Positions 10,311 to 22,200 of a stretch of DNA of 64,000 nt are shown piece after piece. The stretch comes from Meghimatium bilineatum (lineage: Eukaryota; Mollusca; Gastropoda; Stylommatophora; Philomycidae): NCBI GenBank assembly GCA_034231615.1, contig CM067302.1, positions 12,638,820-12,702,819 on the forward strand, given 5' to 3'. The first letter of the stretch is position 1, and every line of letters starts with the position of its first letter. The notes below the pieces were generated by a model. That model did not search any database. It had not been told where the DNA came from and saw only the letters and a list, made by a program, of their open reading frames with translations. A program made the position numbers and the translations under genes.

Positions 10311-12730
10311 ACAGAAATAGGAACAATAGATGTGTCTTGTCTTCATTAACAAAAAAATGTATAGTTTGTGTGTTGTATTATTGAAAATAACAAAGATAAG
10401 TTAGAAATATCAGCTCAGCTACATTTTGTGGCCATGAGTTTTATTTATATTTTTCTATATGTTTCATATGTAAGTTATTTTGATGTCAAATTCATTAGAA
10501 AAAAATCCATAAATTGTTGACGTGCGGACCTTGTTGGGGTATCGCTGAATTACATTTTTTAAGGGATATCTAACTATATTATTTGTAATTATGTATTCCG
10601 ATCAATTCTGAAAATTTTGTCCAAGTACCTTTTTTACATAGATTTCCATGTGTCTCTCGTTTATTGCAATTTGTTTAAGATCTTCATTGCCGAATGATAT
10701 AAGGGTGAACGAATCATGATGTAAATATGGAAATCATTAAATCCGTTTCAGTAACACAGATATTTAATTTCTACGATATTAATATGTTAAATTAATGATC
10801 AACCAGTTCTTGATTCAGCAAAACAAAAACATTATTTGAACCGGAAGTTAAAGATAGTAGCATTTATTTACCAAGGGACATAGCCGGGCATACACTCCAA
10901 AATCAAGGGTGGTAATAAGTACGAGATATTAATAAATCATCAAAACACAAATATTTTGATCTGACAATTGGCAATATTATTTAAATAAACAACTCTAATA
11001 ATATTTTTTGAGAGATTTTATGTAACTGTTCCCGTTCTCCTATTTGTAAAACCGTTTTTTGAAAGCAATATGCGCGACATTCTTCCCTCACTGTTGTCAT
11101 GGGTAACAAAATGTGTGGCACATATACGTATGGATGTTAAGGGATAATGTCCGTATAAGGTTCAAGTTCCCCGCGGAACTTTACATACAAAAGTTGGCTC
11201 TTGACTTTGTATGGGAACTAGTGTCAGTAGTCCGTTCACATGTCTTAGACTCCACCGCGGGGTCAAGGTTCAGCCAGTGTCGAGTCAGCTCGCTCGTCAC
11301 AGTACCGCTTGGGATCTAGGCTGGTTCCTCCCCATATGACATGTTAAGACAGGACGAAGTCACCGGGGTGAAGTTTTCGGTCGTACGGAATGTTAACAGC
11401 ATAAACGTGCTTAGCTGAGTGGTGAGCTGTACTCAGCGTCCGAGTGGCTTTCGATTGCGGCGCCTTCTATGTCATACCGCCTCGAGAGAGGATTACGGGG
11501 GTATAGGAGAGCTGCGGAGAAAGTGCTTCACTCGACTTTTTTGTCATTTTTAAAAAATCCCTACATTTGTATCTTAATGTTTTAACGTATTTAACGTGTG
11601 TTTTAAGTCAAATTAATTTGGTTTTATTGGAAATAATAAATTATTTATAAAAATTTGAAAAAATAAGTATTTTGATGCATAGTTAATTAATTTTTAAAAA
11701 GCTCGACTATTTTGTAATTTTTTACTCTTTACTTTTTACACATTTTAAGTAATTTTAAACAGAGTTTAGTGTTCCTACATTTTAGTATCATTTGTATTTA
11801 AACGGTTATACAACACATAAATACTTGTTTAGTCAAATGAATAAATAATATTTAGTCAAATTATTCAGCTTGGTTTTATTGAAACAAATATTTTTTTTAA
11901 TAACAATTAAAAAATTGTTTTAAAAAAAATAAGTATTTTGATCCATAGTGATAATGTATAGTTTTTAATTTTGAATTAGATTTTTGTTTATACAAGAACG
12001 AGATTTTTTAATTCTGAGGAAAAAAATTGGAATTGCAGTTTGTAAGTTTAAAAAGTTAATGGTTGAGAGACCATTTACTTTCAACAATAACTCAAATTCA
12101 CAATATAAAAACATATATTATGTTGGTTGCGTTTAAAAAAATGTAAACTCAAAATATTTTGATTTGATAAACATAATTCTCACTAAAATAACGGAAATAT
12201 GCATTTGTTTATGTGAATGACAGATATGTGTGTTAGTCACGGTCTTACGGGGATTGTCTTGTTTTTATATCGATGCCTAATATCTCTTCCATTTTTTACG
12301 TGTCCAGGTTTCGATCAGTTTACTAATAAGGCTATAACGAATGTGTCCCGTGTTCGAATCAGCACACTTAGTATAACTTCGTGAAAACAAGAGAAATGTG
12401 ATAGTATTTACAAGTTTGCCACTCTTTTTGACATGGGTGCATGGTAACACTAAGCGCAGGTTAGTTTAAAGGCTTAAATCTATTTATACATAGATCAGTG
12501 GTCATAACGTATTTTCTGTAGACGTAACAAATTAACTGAGAATATTATGTGACAGTCATGGGTCTTCTGTCAGGGAATCATCCAATGAAAAAATTGTATT
12601 TCCAACACAGCTAACTTGTGTTCTTTGATACAATTAAAAAGAAAGAATGTCTTTGATAATTTGTTTGTTGTGAACAATCTGAAAGCAATGGTAGTTAAAT
12701 AAACTTAAATTCCAATAGAGACTGCCCTTG
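10311..12730. other. Intergenic AT-rich DNA with one GC-richer island
   Basis: No recognisable gene. About 11090-11530 is clearly richer in G+C and CpG than its surroundings and contains CCGCGG, GGCGCC and CTCGAG sites. It could be an unannotated promoter or an old element, but no conserved ORF or splice pattern supports either. Confidence 0.4.
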
Positions 12731-12895
12731 TGTTGCCGGGTATGGGTGGGAGCAAAGGATAGAAACTGCCCCTGTTTTACCGGGACTGGAAGGGGAGCAA
12801 AGGATAGCTACACTGTTACCTGTCAAACATTTCATAAGCAGCAACTAAGAGGACTTTGAGATGGATTTCGTTGTTCCATAAAGGCCCATAGATAA
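12731..12895 (+). mobile_element. SINE family A 5' fragments
   Basis: Two adjacent copies of the family A head (GGGAGCAAAGGATAG-type) are followed by a diverged body that stops near 12895. The 3' tail is absent. Confidence 0.5.
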
Positions 12896-12899
12896 ATAT

Positions 12900-13135
12900 C
12901 AGGGCCGTATGGACCTTTTCGGTGTAGAAGTGGTTTTACCTAAAAAAATGAATGTAAAAAGGCATTCGTCCGTTGTTGTATGAAATAATTCCTTCTTTTT
13001 CATGAGGAAGGTGATGACCTTTTTCCTGTAAAACATCATTAAGGGAGGGGCTTCACCCACCGTTTGGCTAAATTTCTAGCAATAAAAACATTTTATGATT
13101 CTCTAAGAGTGGGAAGGAGTTAATCACCCACAACC
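12900..13135. mobile_element. hAT-like non-autonomous element family H, copy 1 (partial)
   Basis: It starts at CAGGGCCGTA and shares the order GTTTTACCTAAA, ATTCGT, AGGGAGGGG and TTTGGC with the copy at 15060-15308. The right end has no clear matching terminus. It has no coding capacity. Confidence 0.5.
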
Positions 13136-13204
13136 TTATCAATATAAGTATAAACCATGCAAGTATATATATTTGTCGATTTAATATTGATCGACTGATT
13201 GATT

Positions 13205-13445
13205 CAGAACCCCAGGAATTGCGAGCTATTAGCTTTTACTTCCTATGTGAAGTAGGTGGGTTTCTGAGCTTTCTTTCATACCCAGGAGACTTTAGCTTTT
13301 GGCTTAGTCTAATGCCTATTGAAGGAGGTTTCTACTCAGATGGGGTATATAATTGTATAGATGACATGCTACAAGCTTCCATAAGAGAGCCTCAATATAA
13401 CGACATGTCATCTACTAAATTTTTTGGTTCCCGCACCACATGGAC
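13205..13445 (+). repeat. Interspersed repeat family G, copy 1
   Basis: CCAGGAATTGYGAGC, TTTCTTTCATACCCAG and AATGCCTATTGAAG occur in the same order at 51552-51700. The downstream part (a GACATGTCATCTACT block) is found reversed at about 25505-25585. The class is unknown. Confidence 0.65.
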
Positions 13446-13713
13446 TGACCACTAATCTATCATACACATCTCAGTACACATTACTCGGGCTGACCACTGA
13501 TCTAAAACACATATCACAGTCAACACTAAGCATTGTTTCTGTTTTGTCTTCTTATAGATCCTAATGTTGACATCTTAGCAGCAACCTTACTCACTAGATA
13601 GAAATAGCGCCCTGTTGACAGGAAGAAAACTTAACTATTGTGTCTTAGATAGTTACTTTGACTTAACATAATGCTTTATTTTTTTTAAAACTACCTTAGT
13701 CACAGTAAACAGT

Positions 13714-14283
13714 TTGCTATTTTATAAAAGACGGTTTTACGTTTGCAATGAATGGGAGATAATAAGAACAATTGTCAATAGATATGTTTTAACGAATTAT
13801 TGTCCCCTTATTAGTTATCATCCCACTGTGGCATACGAGGAAATGAAGAGGCAGATAGACTGGCAAAGGATGGAGCAATACAGGAACAAAAAGACCAATA
13901 CCTACCAAGAAAAGAGGACACTCATAAAAAACAGCAGGAAAGTTGACCACTCAAAAGACAATTACCACTATCTCGACAGAGCAGAGCAGGTTATTATCTT
14001 TCGTCTCCGAACAGAACACAACAGATTAAACAGCCACTTAAATAGACTAAGACTGGTCCCATCACCTCTGTGCTCCTTTGGGCAGGCAGCACAGACCGTT
14101 GAATATATCCCACAATACTGCAATACACTAAACCAGTTAACAAGAAGAACACTGGCCCAAAGAGATGGATATCCACAGAAAGGCGTATGGGAGCACGGAG
14201 GAGCTTTAAAATACAGCAGCATTAATCAAGAAAACAGGACTTGCTGTGTAGACATGTCAAACCGCGAATGAGAAGAAGAAGAA
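13714..14283 (+). pseudogene. LINE pol C-terminal fragment (after RNase H) with 3' UTR
   Basis: The open frame to 14271 includes a segment of the type seen after the RNase H domain in non-LTR elements: DRAEQVIIFRLRTEHNRLNS, then a Cys/His-bearing CSFGQAAQTVEYIPQYC block near 14080-14120. It is 5'-truncated. The last ~75 bases (CAGCAGCATTAATCAAG to GAGAAGAAGAAG) match the tail of SINE family C at 45310-45380. Functional status is doubtful, as no RT or endonuclease is present. Confidence 0.75.
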
Positions 14284-14341
14284 GGCCAATTATTGTGTCA
14301 AAATAAAGTGAAGAAATCTGCTCCTACTATATTTTCAATTT

Positions 14342-14502
14342 CTTCTTCTTCTTCAGCGTTCATTCTCAAATTCCCACTGGATTTCTCTTGTAACAGGACA
14401 ATGATCCTACAAGATTTCCAGTCGGATGTAGTCCAGAGAATGGAAATGCGTTGTGTTGCCGTTTTATTTGCGCCAATGGCCCAACACATCCGTCTTCGGC
14501 AG
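14342..14502 (-). mobile_element. SINE family B, copy 2 (full length)
   Basis: A perfect 13-bp TSD, ATATTTTCAATTT, at 14329-14341 and 14503-14515 defines a 161-bp element. On the minus strand the 3' end is GAGTTTGAGAATGAACGC followed by GAA repeats. Confidence 0.9.
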
Positions 14503-14859
14503 ATATTTTCAATTTAAACACGAATTAAACAAATAGTTTGTTCTTTTTCTGTTGTATGCATCTGTCTAAAATGTTAAAAAATATTATTATGGAAAGCTCA
14601 TACGAGTACGTAGGTTGACTATGATTTCTGTGCATAAAAACTGGAAATTAGGAGGATATATCCTTGTGAACCAAATAAGAACCAAATTGTGCTTATTACA
14701 AACATGTGTGCTTCCAGTAACGACGAATGCAAAGTATTCGAAGCATGAGCACTAAATAAAACATTATCCAATATAATAACATCATTTGAATTAAAGTGGC
14801 AGATCTTGCAAACAATGAATTACAGAAATAAAAGAGTCAATGAAAACAAACATATATGA

Positions 14860-14995
14860 AGCAAACAAAAAAGCCGTATCTAGAGAACTCTTCTAACCTT
14901 GACTCTATCTATCTATTCGCTAAACTCTTTCAGCGTCAGGAGTAGAAGAGTTCTCTGGAGATGGCCCTCGTGTGTGCTGAGTATATTGTGGAATT
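14860..14995. mobile_element. Two LINE tail fragments, head to head
   Basis: A plus-strand tail (CCGTATCTAGAGAACTCTTC then CTATCTATC) at 14870-14915 is followed by a minus-strand copy (GAGTTCTCTGGAGATGGCCC) at 14937-14972. Both match the 3' end of the 4.8-6.1 kb LINE. Confidence 0.55.
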
Positions 14996-15057
14996 TGACT
15001 CTACAGGACATAAATAGGTATAAAGCGAAAAGAAAGATGCACACACTTGTGTTATAG

Positions 15058-15308
15058 ACAGGGCCGTATAGGCCTATATCATTACATACGGGGTTTTACC
15101 TAAATGAAATGTAAAATTGGTCATTCGTTTGTTTTCGTGTGTAGATTTCACTATTAGACTAGAAATGTGAAGACATTTTGGTTAAAAATCGCCGAGGGAG
15201 GGGGTTTTCTGACCTTTTGGTTCAGTTCCTAGTACAAAAAATTGAGTTCAGATTAGCTAAGGGAAGAGTTTGAACACTTCAACCCCCGCTCCTTAACCAC
15301 GGGCCTGG
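15058..15308. mobile_element. hAT-like non-autonomous element family H, copy 2
   Basis: It begins CAGGGCCGTA and ends ACGGGCCTG, short inverted ends of the CAGGG...CCCTG kind. Internal order matches the 12900-13135 copy. A TSD is not clean. No ORF. Confidence 0.55.
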
Positions 15309-16790
15309 CTATGACTCTTTGCTCTCCCTAAAGATTGGTTTCCCAAATCCACTGAATTTATGACTGAAGGCTATCATCAGTGTTGTTGTTGTTCGTCCAT
15401 CACAAGTGATGATGACCATTTGTTACATCCACTTTTGAAAATTCAACTAGTGTTATCTATATGACGGTGTTCTTTGCAGAATGTTATAATCTCTGCTACT
15501 CTATAAGCCTCAGAGTTCCGTACAAACTGTCAAGCCTCATTCAGTGCCAGTACACTGACGACTGTCCATAGCTGCTCCGATCACCGATCTCAATAATCCA
15601 TCAGTATAGTGGCTCACGGTTCCAGTTCGATGCTGATTTATTTCTATGACGGTAAGCCACTCACTTTCTTGGGGCAGTTGTCTGATGCTCTTCAAAGTAT
15701 AAATGACCCTGCAGAAAGAGAAATACATGTATCCTTCTTTTGCATAGACAAAGCTGAAAAGTGTGGACCAAGATAAATGGTTACAAAAGTGTAATAGCAA
15801 AATATTTGCAAACACTAAATTGCCAAAGCATTTCCGTTGCTTGGATCGATGAAAATGAGTTTATTAATGGCGGCCGCTTCAAAACAGCAATAGACTAACA
15901 GAGCTTGAAGCAGTTCGAGTCAATTGTGTAAACACTTTGGAAATACTCACATAAAATTACAATAAAGAAATTTTCAGATGTGAGAAGTAGGTTATATTTA
16001 CTCTTGTTTATATTGTTTTGGTCAACAAACAACATATAGAAGATCGTGTGACATTTTTGGTGCGTGTTGAAACATGAAATAACTTGTTCAGACTCACATA
16101 AGACTGTACGACTTTTTATCGGCTGTTTAAGTCACAGCTACAGTTGTGGAACTCGAATAAAAGATGACTGCAGTGTATTATTATACATTTTAATTTATAT
16201 TGTATGTCACAAGTTCACATTGTATTCTCTTGAATTTACATTTAGGCCTAGACCTATTAATTAATATTACTTATTTATTACTTATTTACTTTTAGTATTT
16301 AAATATGAATATGCCTTTACAAATCACGATTGTAGGCAATAAACTTCATTATTTGATTTATAGAAGGAATATTTAGTATAGAATAGAGCCTAATATTGAA
16401 ATGTAATGAAATTAATTAAATTTGTAAGATAATGTGTTGTTATTAACATTAGACCTGACTTTACTTTATACTTTATTGGGCCCTATGCCTATACAACTAC
16501 GGTCTACAGTTCACACTGTTTTAATATTTCATATTTCATTTAAGCGGTAAGTTAGGTATTATAATTAATAATTTTTCTCTCAGATTACATATTCAGATAT
16601 CAGATTCTCTCTGGTTAAATGATATAAGAAATACTCTGTATTCATTGGTTTGTATGTTTTTCAAATTTTAAAACTATGTATTATACCGATTAATCAAACG
16701 GTAGAATGATTGTCTCTCAATTTGTTTACATAAGACCCAAATTTAATTTAAGTATTAGTCTACTGCTTGTGTATAGGCAGCTTCACCCCT
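15309..16790. other. Intergenic DNA, no gene seen
   Basis: AT-rich sequence without a supported ORF, splice pattern or recognisable repeat. A diverged LINE or SINE remnant may lie near 15360-15560. Confidence 0.4.
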
Positions 16791-16794
16791 AAGG

Positions 16795-17030
16795 CAATGA
16801 CTTTAGCTAGTCGGCTGAACTACATACAGCTATTGAATAAGGAGGCATCATCCCCTACTGTACAAAAGAGCCAGGGGTAGACCAAAAGAAAGCACTCAGA
16901 AGAACAATACTTTGAGAAAGTAAAACAATCAATATCCATACTATTCAAGAACTGCACAGAATAGCTTTGAACAGACAGAATTGGAGAGATCTGACCTCTG
17001 CCCTATGTGCTAACTTCAGCACAAAAGGAA
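16795..17030 (+). mobile_element. LINE pol C-terminal fragment
   Basis: The reading, broken by frameshifts, gives a basic GRPKES block, then a helix like [20 protein letters not shown], then the stop. The final ~100 bp recur reversed at 20884-21000 inside a minisatellite. Confidence 0.65.
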
Positions 17031-17179
17031 AATGAATCCTCTACTGTACACACAACTTCTGGTGGAGAAGATGGAAGATCATATTATCAACAATGGTTGT
17101 TGGAAAGGCCCTGTAATGGGTTGAAGGTGCATCAAGGATGGTAAATGATTAGTGACGAGAACCGGCTCAGAAAACAAAA

Positions 17180-17405
17180 GGAAATTACTGAGATGTATTC
17201 AATTCCAAGAAACTTGTTTAAAAAGATTCATTATGGAGGAAAAGGTTCCATGAAAGAGAAAAAGAGGCGTACCAAAGAGGTGGACACAATATATTGACAA
17301 CCTTCTGAAATTGGCACTGAAAAAGGCGTGACAGCTTGTACAGAACTCTGAGCTTATAGAGTGGCAGAGATAACATTCTGCAAAGGACACGTCACATAGA
17401 TAGAT
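17180..17405 (+). mobile_element. LINE 3'-end fragment
   Basis: The plus frame gives KRKRGVPKRWTQYIDNLL, the basic [12 protein letters not shown] motif near the end of LINE ORFs, followed by GATAGATAGAT. Confidence 0.5.
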
Positions 17406-17569
17406 AGATTTGCCTACTTAATAAAAAGTAAAAGATGTATTACCTGTGTGTATGCAACTGAAACCTGAGCGAAAAATGAAGATTGGTACCCGGTAACTGT
17501 CACCTTCCCTACATGTTGCAAAAGAGGGTTCAGATTAGGGTTGGGTACCCAACCCTATCATCATTAGGT

Positions 17570-17970
17570 GACATATTCTTTCCAAAATTTAGTCTTCCCT
17601 ATGGACAGGGCCGGTCTTAGACCATTGCAACCTATGCGGCCGCATTGGGCCCCACACTTCATAGGCCCATAAATTAATATTAGAATTTGTTTTATTATCC
17701 TCTTCCCTACCCAGACTGGGCCCAGCGCAATCCGTTTCGCATTGGACCCCGCAATTTTTAGGGCTGGCCCTGCCTATGGATCTCTTGAATTCTCCGCGGT
17801 CTTGAGCAATTTGTCCTGCCTCTTTTAGTAACAGGCATTCTTGAATGTCTTGTCCAACGGTGTCTTGGGCATGTTTGTCCCTGTTGCCTTCTAGCATCCC
17901 CCTCCAGTAACACTCTCTCTTCCGTAACACTTTCGATAAAAATGGCAACGAGAATATATGTGTTTTCCTC
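17570..17970 (-). mobile_element. LINE 3'-end fragment interrupted by a hAT-like element
   Basis: The minus strand encodes LINE-like C-terminal sequence (an ECYWRGMLEGNRDK block) and ends with the TGACATATTCTTTCC terminal block at 17571. The fragment is split by the 167-bp element at 17606-17772. Confidence 0.5.
17606..17772. mobile_element. hAT non-autonomous element (MITE), 167 bp
   Basis: The element begins CAGGGCCGGTCTTAG and ends GGGCTGGCCCTG, short terminal inverted repeats. Both sides carry the identical 8-bp CCTATGGA (17598-17605 and 17773-17780). An 8-bp TSD with CAGGG-type ends is the hAT signature. It is GC-rich, lacks an ORF and sits inside an older LINE fragment. Confidence 0.88.
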
Positions 17971-18510
17971 CGTGTCAGTTTAAATCGTATGTTCCTCCTG
18001 AAAGCAATGGCAAACTACAGAGTATAGTGCCAAGAAATTTTCTATGGGCGTGGTGAATATTACCATCATGTCAAATCACAATCTAGGAAAACAGGTTGCA
18101 ACCAGCAAAAGCAGCCATGACAATAGTAGTAACACAATTAACATTGTAAGCCTAAACCAAACCCTATAGCTAGTAAAAAAGTCAAGTTTTCCATTTTGCC
18201 ACACCATTGAGGCATATTGGGAAATACAGCATTAGTCCCATATTTCTGATTGATCATCTGCATACCAGGGGATTAAGTGGTCAGTATCAAGCCATAACAA
18301 ACAACAAACCGTATGACAACATCATTATCATGATGTTCTGTGCCAGCTGATGCAGATGATATTTGATTTTCACATTTATTTTTAGAATTGGATATAAGCT
18401 CCACTCCTCTTAGTAAACCTGCAAGGGAGAATTATGATCCTATGTATTTCTGTAAGCTTTGACCTAGGTTTTCATTTAGGAAAAATCGGATCCAGAAAAT
18501 ATACCAAAGA
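17971..18510. other. Intergenic DNA, nothing recognised
   Basis: No ORF, repeat or element identified. Confidence 0.4.
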
Positions 18511-18514
18511 GAAA

Positions 18515-18735
18515 TAGTGTTATTGTCTATTGTCTTTCCCCAGTTGTTTGGGATCCACTCTTGCCGTTAAGTGTAGGGGTGATTGGAGCTTGAGCTTGTG
18601 TTCTATCGCCAGATGTGTGGCCTCGGATGTGCTATGACCGTGTCTGTATACGATGTCCCTGACGTTTTCTATCCATCTTTTCCGTGGTCTTTCTCTGGCT
18701 TTGTACCCTGATCTCATTTGGTTATATGCTTATAC
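18515..18735 (-). mobile_element. LINE pol C-terminal end
   Basis: The minus frame gives SGYKARERPRKRWIENVRD and an RHGHST-type tail, then a stop and CAATAGACAATAACAC. The same C-terminus occurs on the plus strand at 53180-53370. Confidence 0.75.
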
Positions 18736-18970
18736 TTGCAACTTTTCGTGATGCGTTCTCATAATGTGGATCTGTTGAATTGCACAATGAAAAGCCAACT
18801 GGCTAGCTCCATAAAATATGTTTGCGCACAATACTTCTATCGGCTCTCAAAGCCAGTCACAAAAGCTAGCTTGGGCAGGACCTGAATGTTTACACATCCA
18901 TGTCCACCATGTTGGCCAGATTTCACACAACCTGTGACATAGTGTTATTGATGAATTAAATTTAATGTAG

Positions 18971-18979
18971 TATATAAAA
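18971..18979 (+). promoter_or_regulatory. TATA-like sequence upstream of CEP152 exon 1
   Basis: TATATAAAA lies about 130 bp upstream of the CEP152 start codon. It could be a core promoter element. A good splice acceptor (CTTTACAACTTTCAG, ending 19038) lies between it and the ATG, so an upstream non-coding exon is an equal possibility. Confidence 0.3.
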
Positions 18980-19046
18980 AAAAACACGGATTGGATGGAA
19001 AAAAGTAAATTCACTAACATCCCCTTTACAACTTTCAGAACCAAAT

Positions 19047-19082
19047 ATGTTTGAGTGCTTCCCTTGTTGCATGAATCAATAA
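19047..19082 (+). CDS. Short upstream ORF before the CEP152 start
   Basis: ATG at 19047 opens an 11-codon frame ending TAA at 19080-19082, 17 bases before the main ATG. If the leader includes this stretch it could lower translation of the main frame. The peptide is unlikely to matter in itself. Confidence 0.3.
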   Translation: MFECFPCCMNQ

Positions 19083-19099
19083 ACCTATGAGCTAACACC

Positions 19100-19225
19100 A
19101 TGAGTGTCAATGTGAGCTTTGCTGGGAGTGATACTCCAGCTGTGTCTATTTACTATGATGGACAGAATGTGCAGGATCGTGATGAAGCAGAGTTAGACCA
19201 GGAGGAAAAGCGTCAGGATAATGAA
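19100..19225 (+). CDS. CEP152: CEP152 coding exon 1
   Basis: It codes for 42 residues ending [15 protein letters not shown] and is followed by GTATGC. Phase 0 out. The acidic end corresponds to the start of the PLK4-binding N-terminus of the family. The exon probably extends 5' to 19039, where an acceptor is visible. Confidence 0.85.
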
Positions 19226-22200
19226 GTATGCCAACTCATCTTCAATTGTTTTTTTCTCATTTTGGAACTTATTTCATTTTGACAATATGTTAGCAAGTCA
19301 GAATATATGTAACAGTAATGTGTAAGTTTAGCACTTTATTCCAATTTGTAGGTTTATCACTTTATTTCAATTTGTAAGTGTATCACTTTATTCCAAATTG
19401 TAAATGTATCACTTTATTCCAATTTGTAAGTTTAACACTTTATTACAAATTGTAAATTTATCACTTTATTTCAGTTTGTAAATTTATCACTTTATTCTAA
19501 TTAGTAAATTTATCACTTTATCCCAAATGGTAAATTTATCACTTTATTCTAATTAGTAAATTTATCACTTTATCCCAAATGGTAAATTTATCACTTTATT
19601 CTAATTAGTAAATTTATCACTTTATTCTAATTAGTAAATTTATCACTTTATCCCAAATGGTAAATTTATCGCTTTATTCCAATTTGTAAGTTTAACACTT
19701 TATTCCAATTTTTGTTGTGACTTTTAACCTTCACCAAGCCTATATCAATCCCGGCCGCCGAGAAACAAAATGGCAGCGCGCGCTTTTGGCGGCCCGGCCC
19801 ACCCAACGATAATATCGTGAGATTTACACGTACCACAGTCCGTGCACATAGCTGGGGACATGCGCAATCAAAGCCGGTACATCCCCCACTTCCAAAATGA
19901 TCGTTTTTGAGAATGGCTAGCTATTCGTAAAAGTTTAAGAGCAATTAATCTGACCACATCTGTACACCGGTACGATGCTATGATGATGGATCGGTTTTAT
20001 AGACCTTTATTTCATCGTATTTCGAATAAAATAACATTGAATCGTGGCTTGAATCATGGATTATTAGGTTATTTAGTTTCACAGCAGTGAATATACAGAA
20101 TGCTGTGTTGGTTTGGGGACTTGTACGTTTGATATTGAATATTTTGAAGTGGCAGAAAAAATAACTCTAGGCCTAAGCTCAAAGAACGATTTTACTGCAA
20201 ATCTACATGTTTTATACAGTTCCCCGGCTATAATTTGATAATTTCGCAGTGAAAGAACATAAATACAACAGATTTGCGTGATTTAGTTTACAGTGTTGCC
20301 AAGGAATTCGATATGTAAGGTAAGTTATTTTTTCTTTCTTATTTTTTCCTCTTTATTTGTTATAAAATATATGTTTTTTGTGAAAAACGTCTTTACCACT
20401 TTCTCATACGTCTGGTATCACACACACACGTACATAAATTACACCAATATATGCATAATTCAATTCTTTATTTATATGTGCAAATATTATTTAAATATCT
20501 CTAACAACCAAAACATTATCACATTTTCAAAACAGTCACCATCAATAATGCAAATTTTCAAAAAAGAATCCGGTGGCAGGGAGATGTTTCGTATTTTTTA
20601 ATCTGGCTTGCTAAAGGTTAAGACATGCTTGTGAAAATATTTCTTGGGTTCATTCCTAAAAAATATGGGCCTGTTACTTTAATGAAACTATTACATATGT
20701 ATGTAATGTTTATGAGAAACAATCTTGATAAATGTGACATTTGTGTGAATCTTGATAAATGTGACATTTGTGTGAATCTTGATAAATGTGACATTTGTGT
20801 GAATCTTGATAAATGTGACATTTGTGTGAATCTTGATAAATGTGACATTTGTGTGAATCTTGATAAATGTGACATGTGTGTTCATTCATAATCCTTTTGC
20901 GCTGAAGTTAGCACAGAGGTCAGATCTCTCCAATTCTGTCTGTTCAAAGCTATTCTGTGCAGTTCTTGAATAGTATGAATATTGTTGAAGGAAAAAGAAT
21001 TGGAATGAACTAAAATGTGTGTGGGTCTTGATAAATGTGACATCTGTGTGAATCTTGATAAATGTGAAATCTGTGTGAATCTTGATAAATGTGAAATCTG
21101 TGTGAATCTTGATAAATGTGAAATCTGTGTGAATCTTGATAAATGTGACATCTTTGGGAGTCTTGGTAATTGTGACATCTTTTTTGTGTGAATCTTGATA
21201 AATATGACATCTGTGTGAATCTTGATAAATGTGACATTTGTTTGGCTCTTGGTAAATGCATAAGTGTCAACTAATATGGATTTTCCATATAAATATGGAT
21301 TTCAGGTTCCTCCACCCCCCAAAAAGGTAATTTGGTGTCAAATTTAAGTAAATACTACAAATGTGGATGTTTTTATCTCTCACACACATAATGGAAGATA
21401 TTGATAGGCCAAAAAAAAGGTATTTTGGTACTAAATGCAGACATTTTATGGAAACATTGAAATAAATTGTTGAAAATACGGATTTATGAAAAAATAAGCT
21501 GACATCTATGTAAATATAATATATTTTTGTGAATCTTGATAAATGTGACAGCTGTATTCTTGATAAATGTGACATCTGTATTCTCGATAAATGTGACATC
21601 TGTATTCTTGATAAATGTGACAGCTGTATTCTCGATAAATGTGACATCTGTATTCTTGATAAATGTGACAGCTGTATTCTCAATAAATGTGACAGAGCTG
21701 TATTCTCAATAAATGTAACAACTGTATTCTCTATAAATGTGACATCTGTATTCTTGATAAATGTGACATCTATATTCTTGACAAATGTGACAGCTGTATT
21801 CTTGATAAATGTGACATCTATATTCTTGACAAATGTGACAGCTGTATTCTCGATAAATGTGACATCTGTATTCTCGATAAATGTGACATCTGTATTCTTG
21901 ATAAATGTGACATCTATATTCTTGATAAATGTGACAGCTGTATTCTTGATAAATGTGACATCTGTATTCTCGATAAATGTGACAACTGTATTCTCTATAA
22001 ATGTGACATCTGTATTCTCGATAAATGTGACAACTGTATTCTCTATAAATGTGACATCTGTATTCTTGATAAATGTGACATCTGTATTCTTGATAAATGT
22101 GGCATCTGTATTCTTGATAAATGTGACATCTGTATTCTCGATGAATGTGACAACTGTATTCTTGATAAATGTGACATCTGTATTCTTGATAAATGTGACA

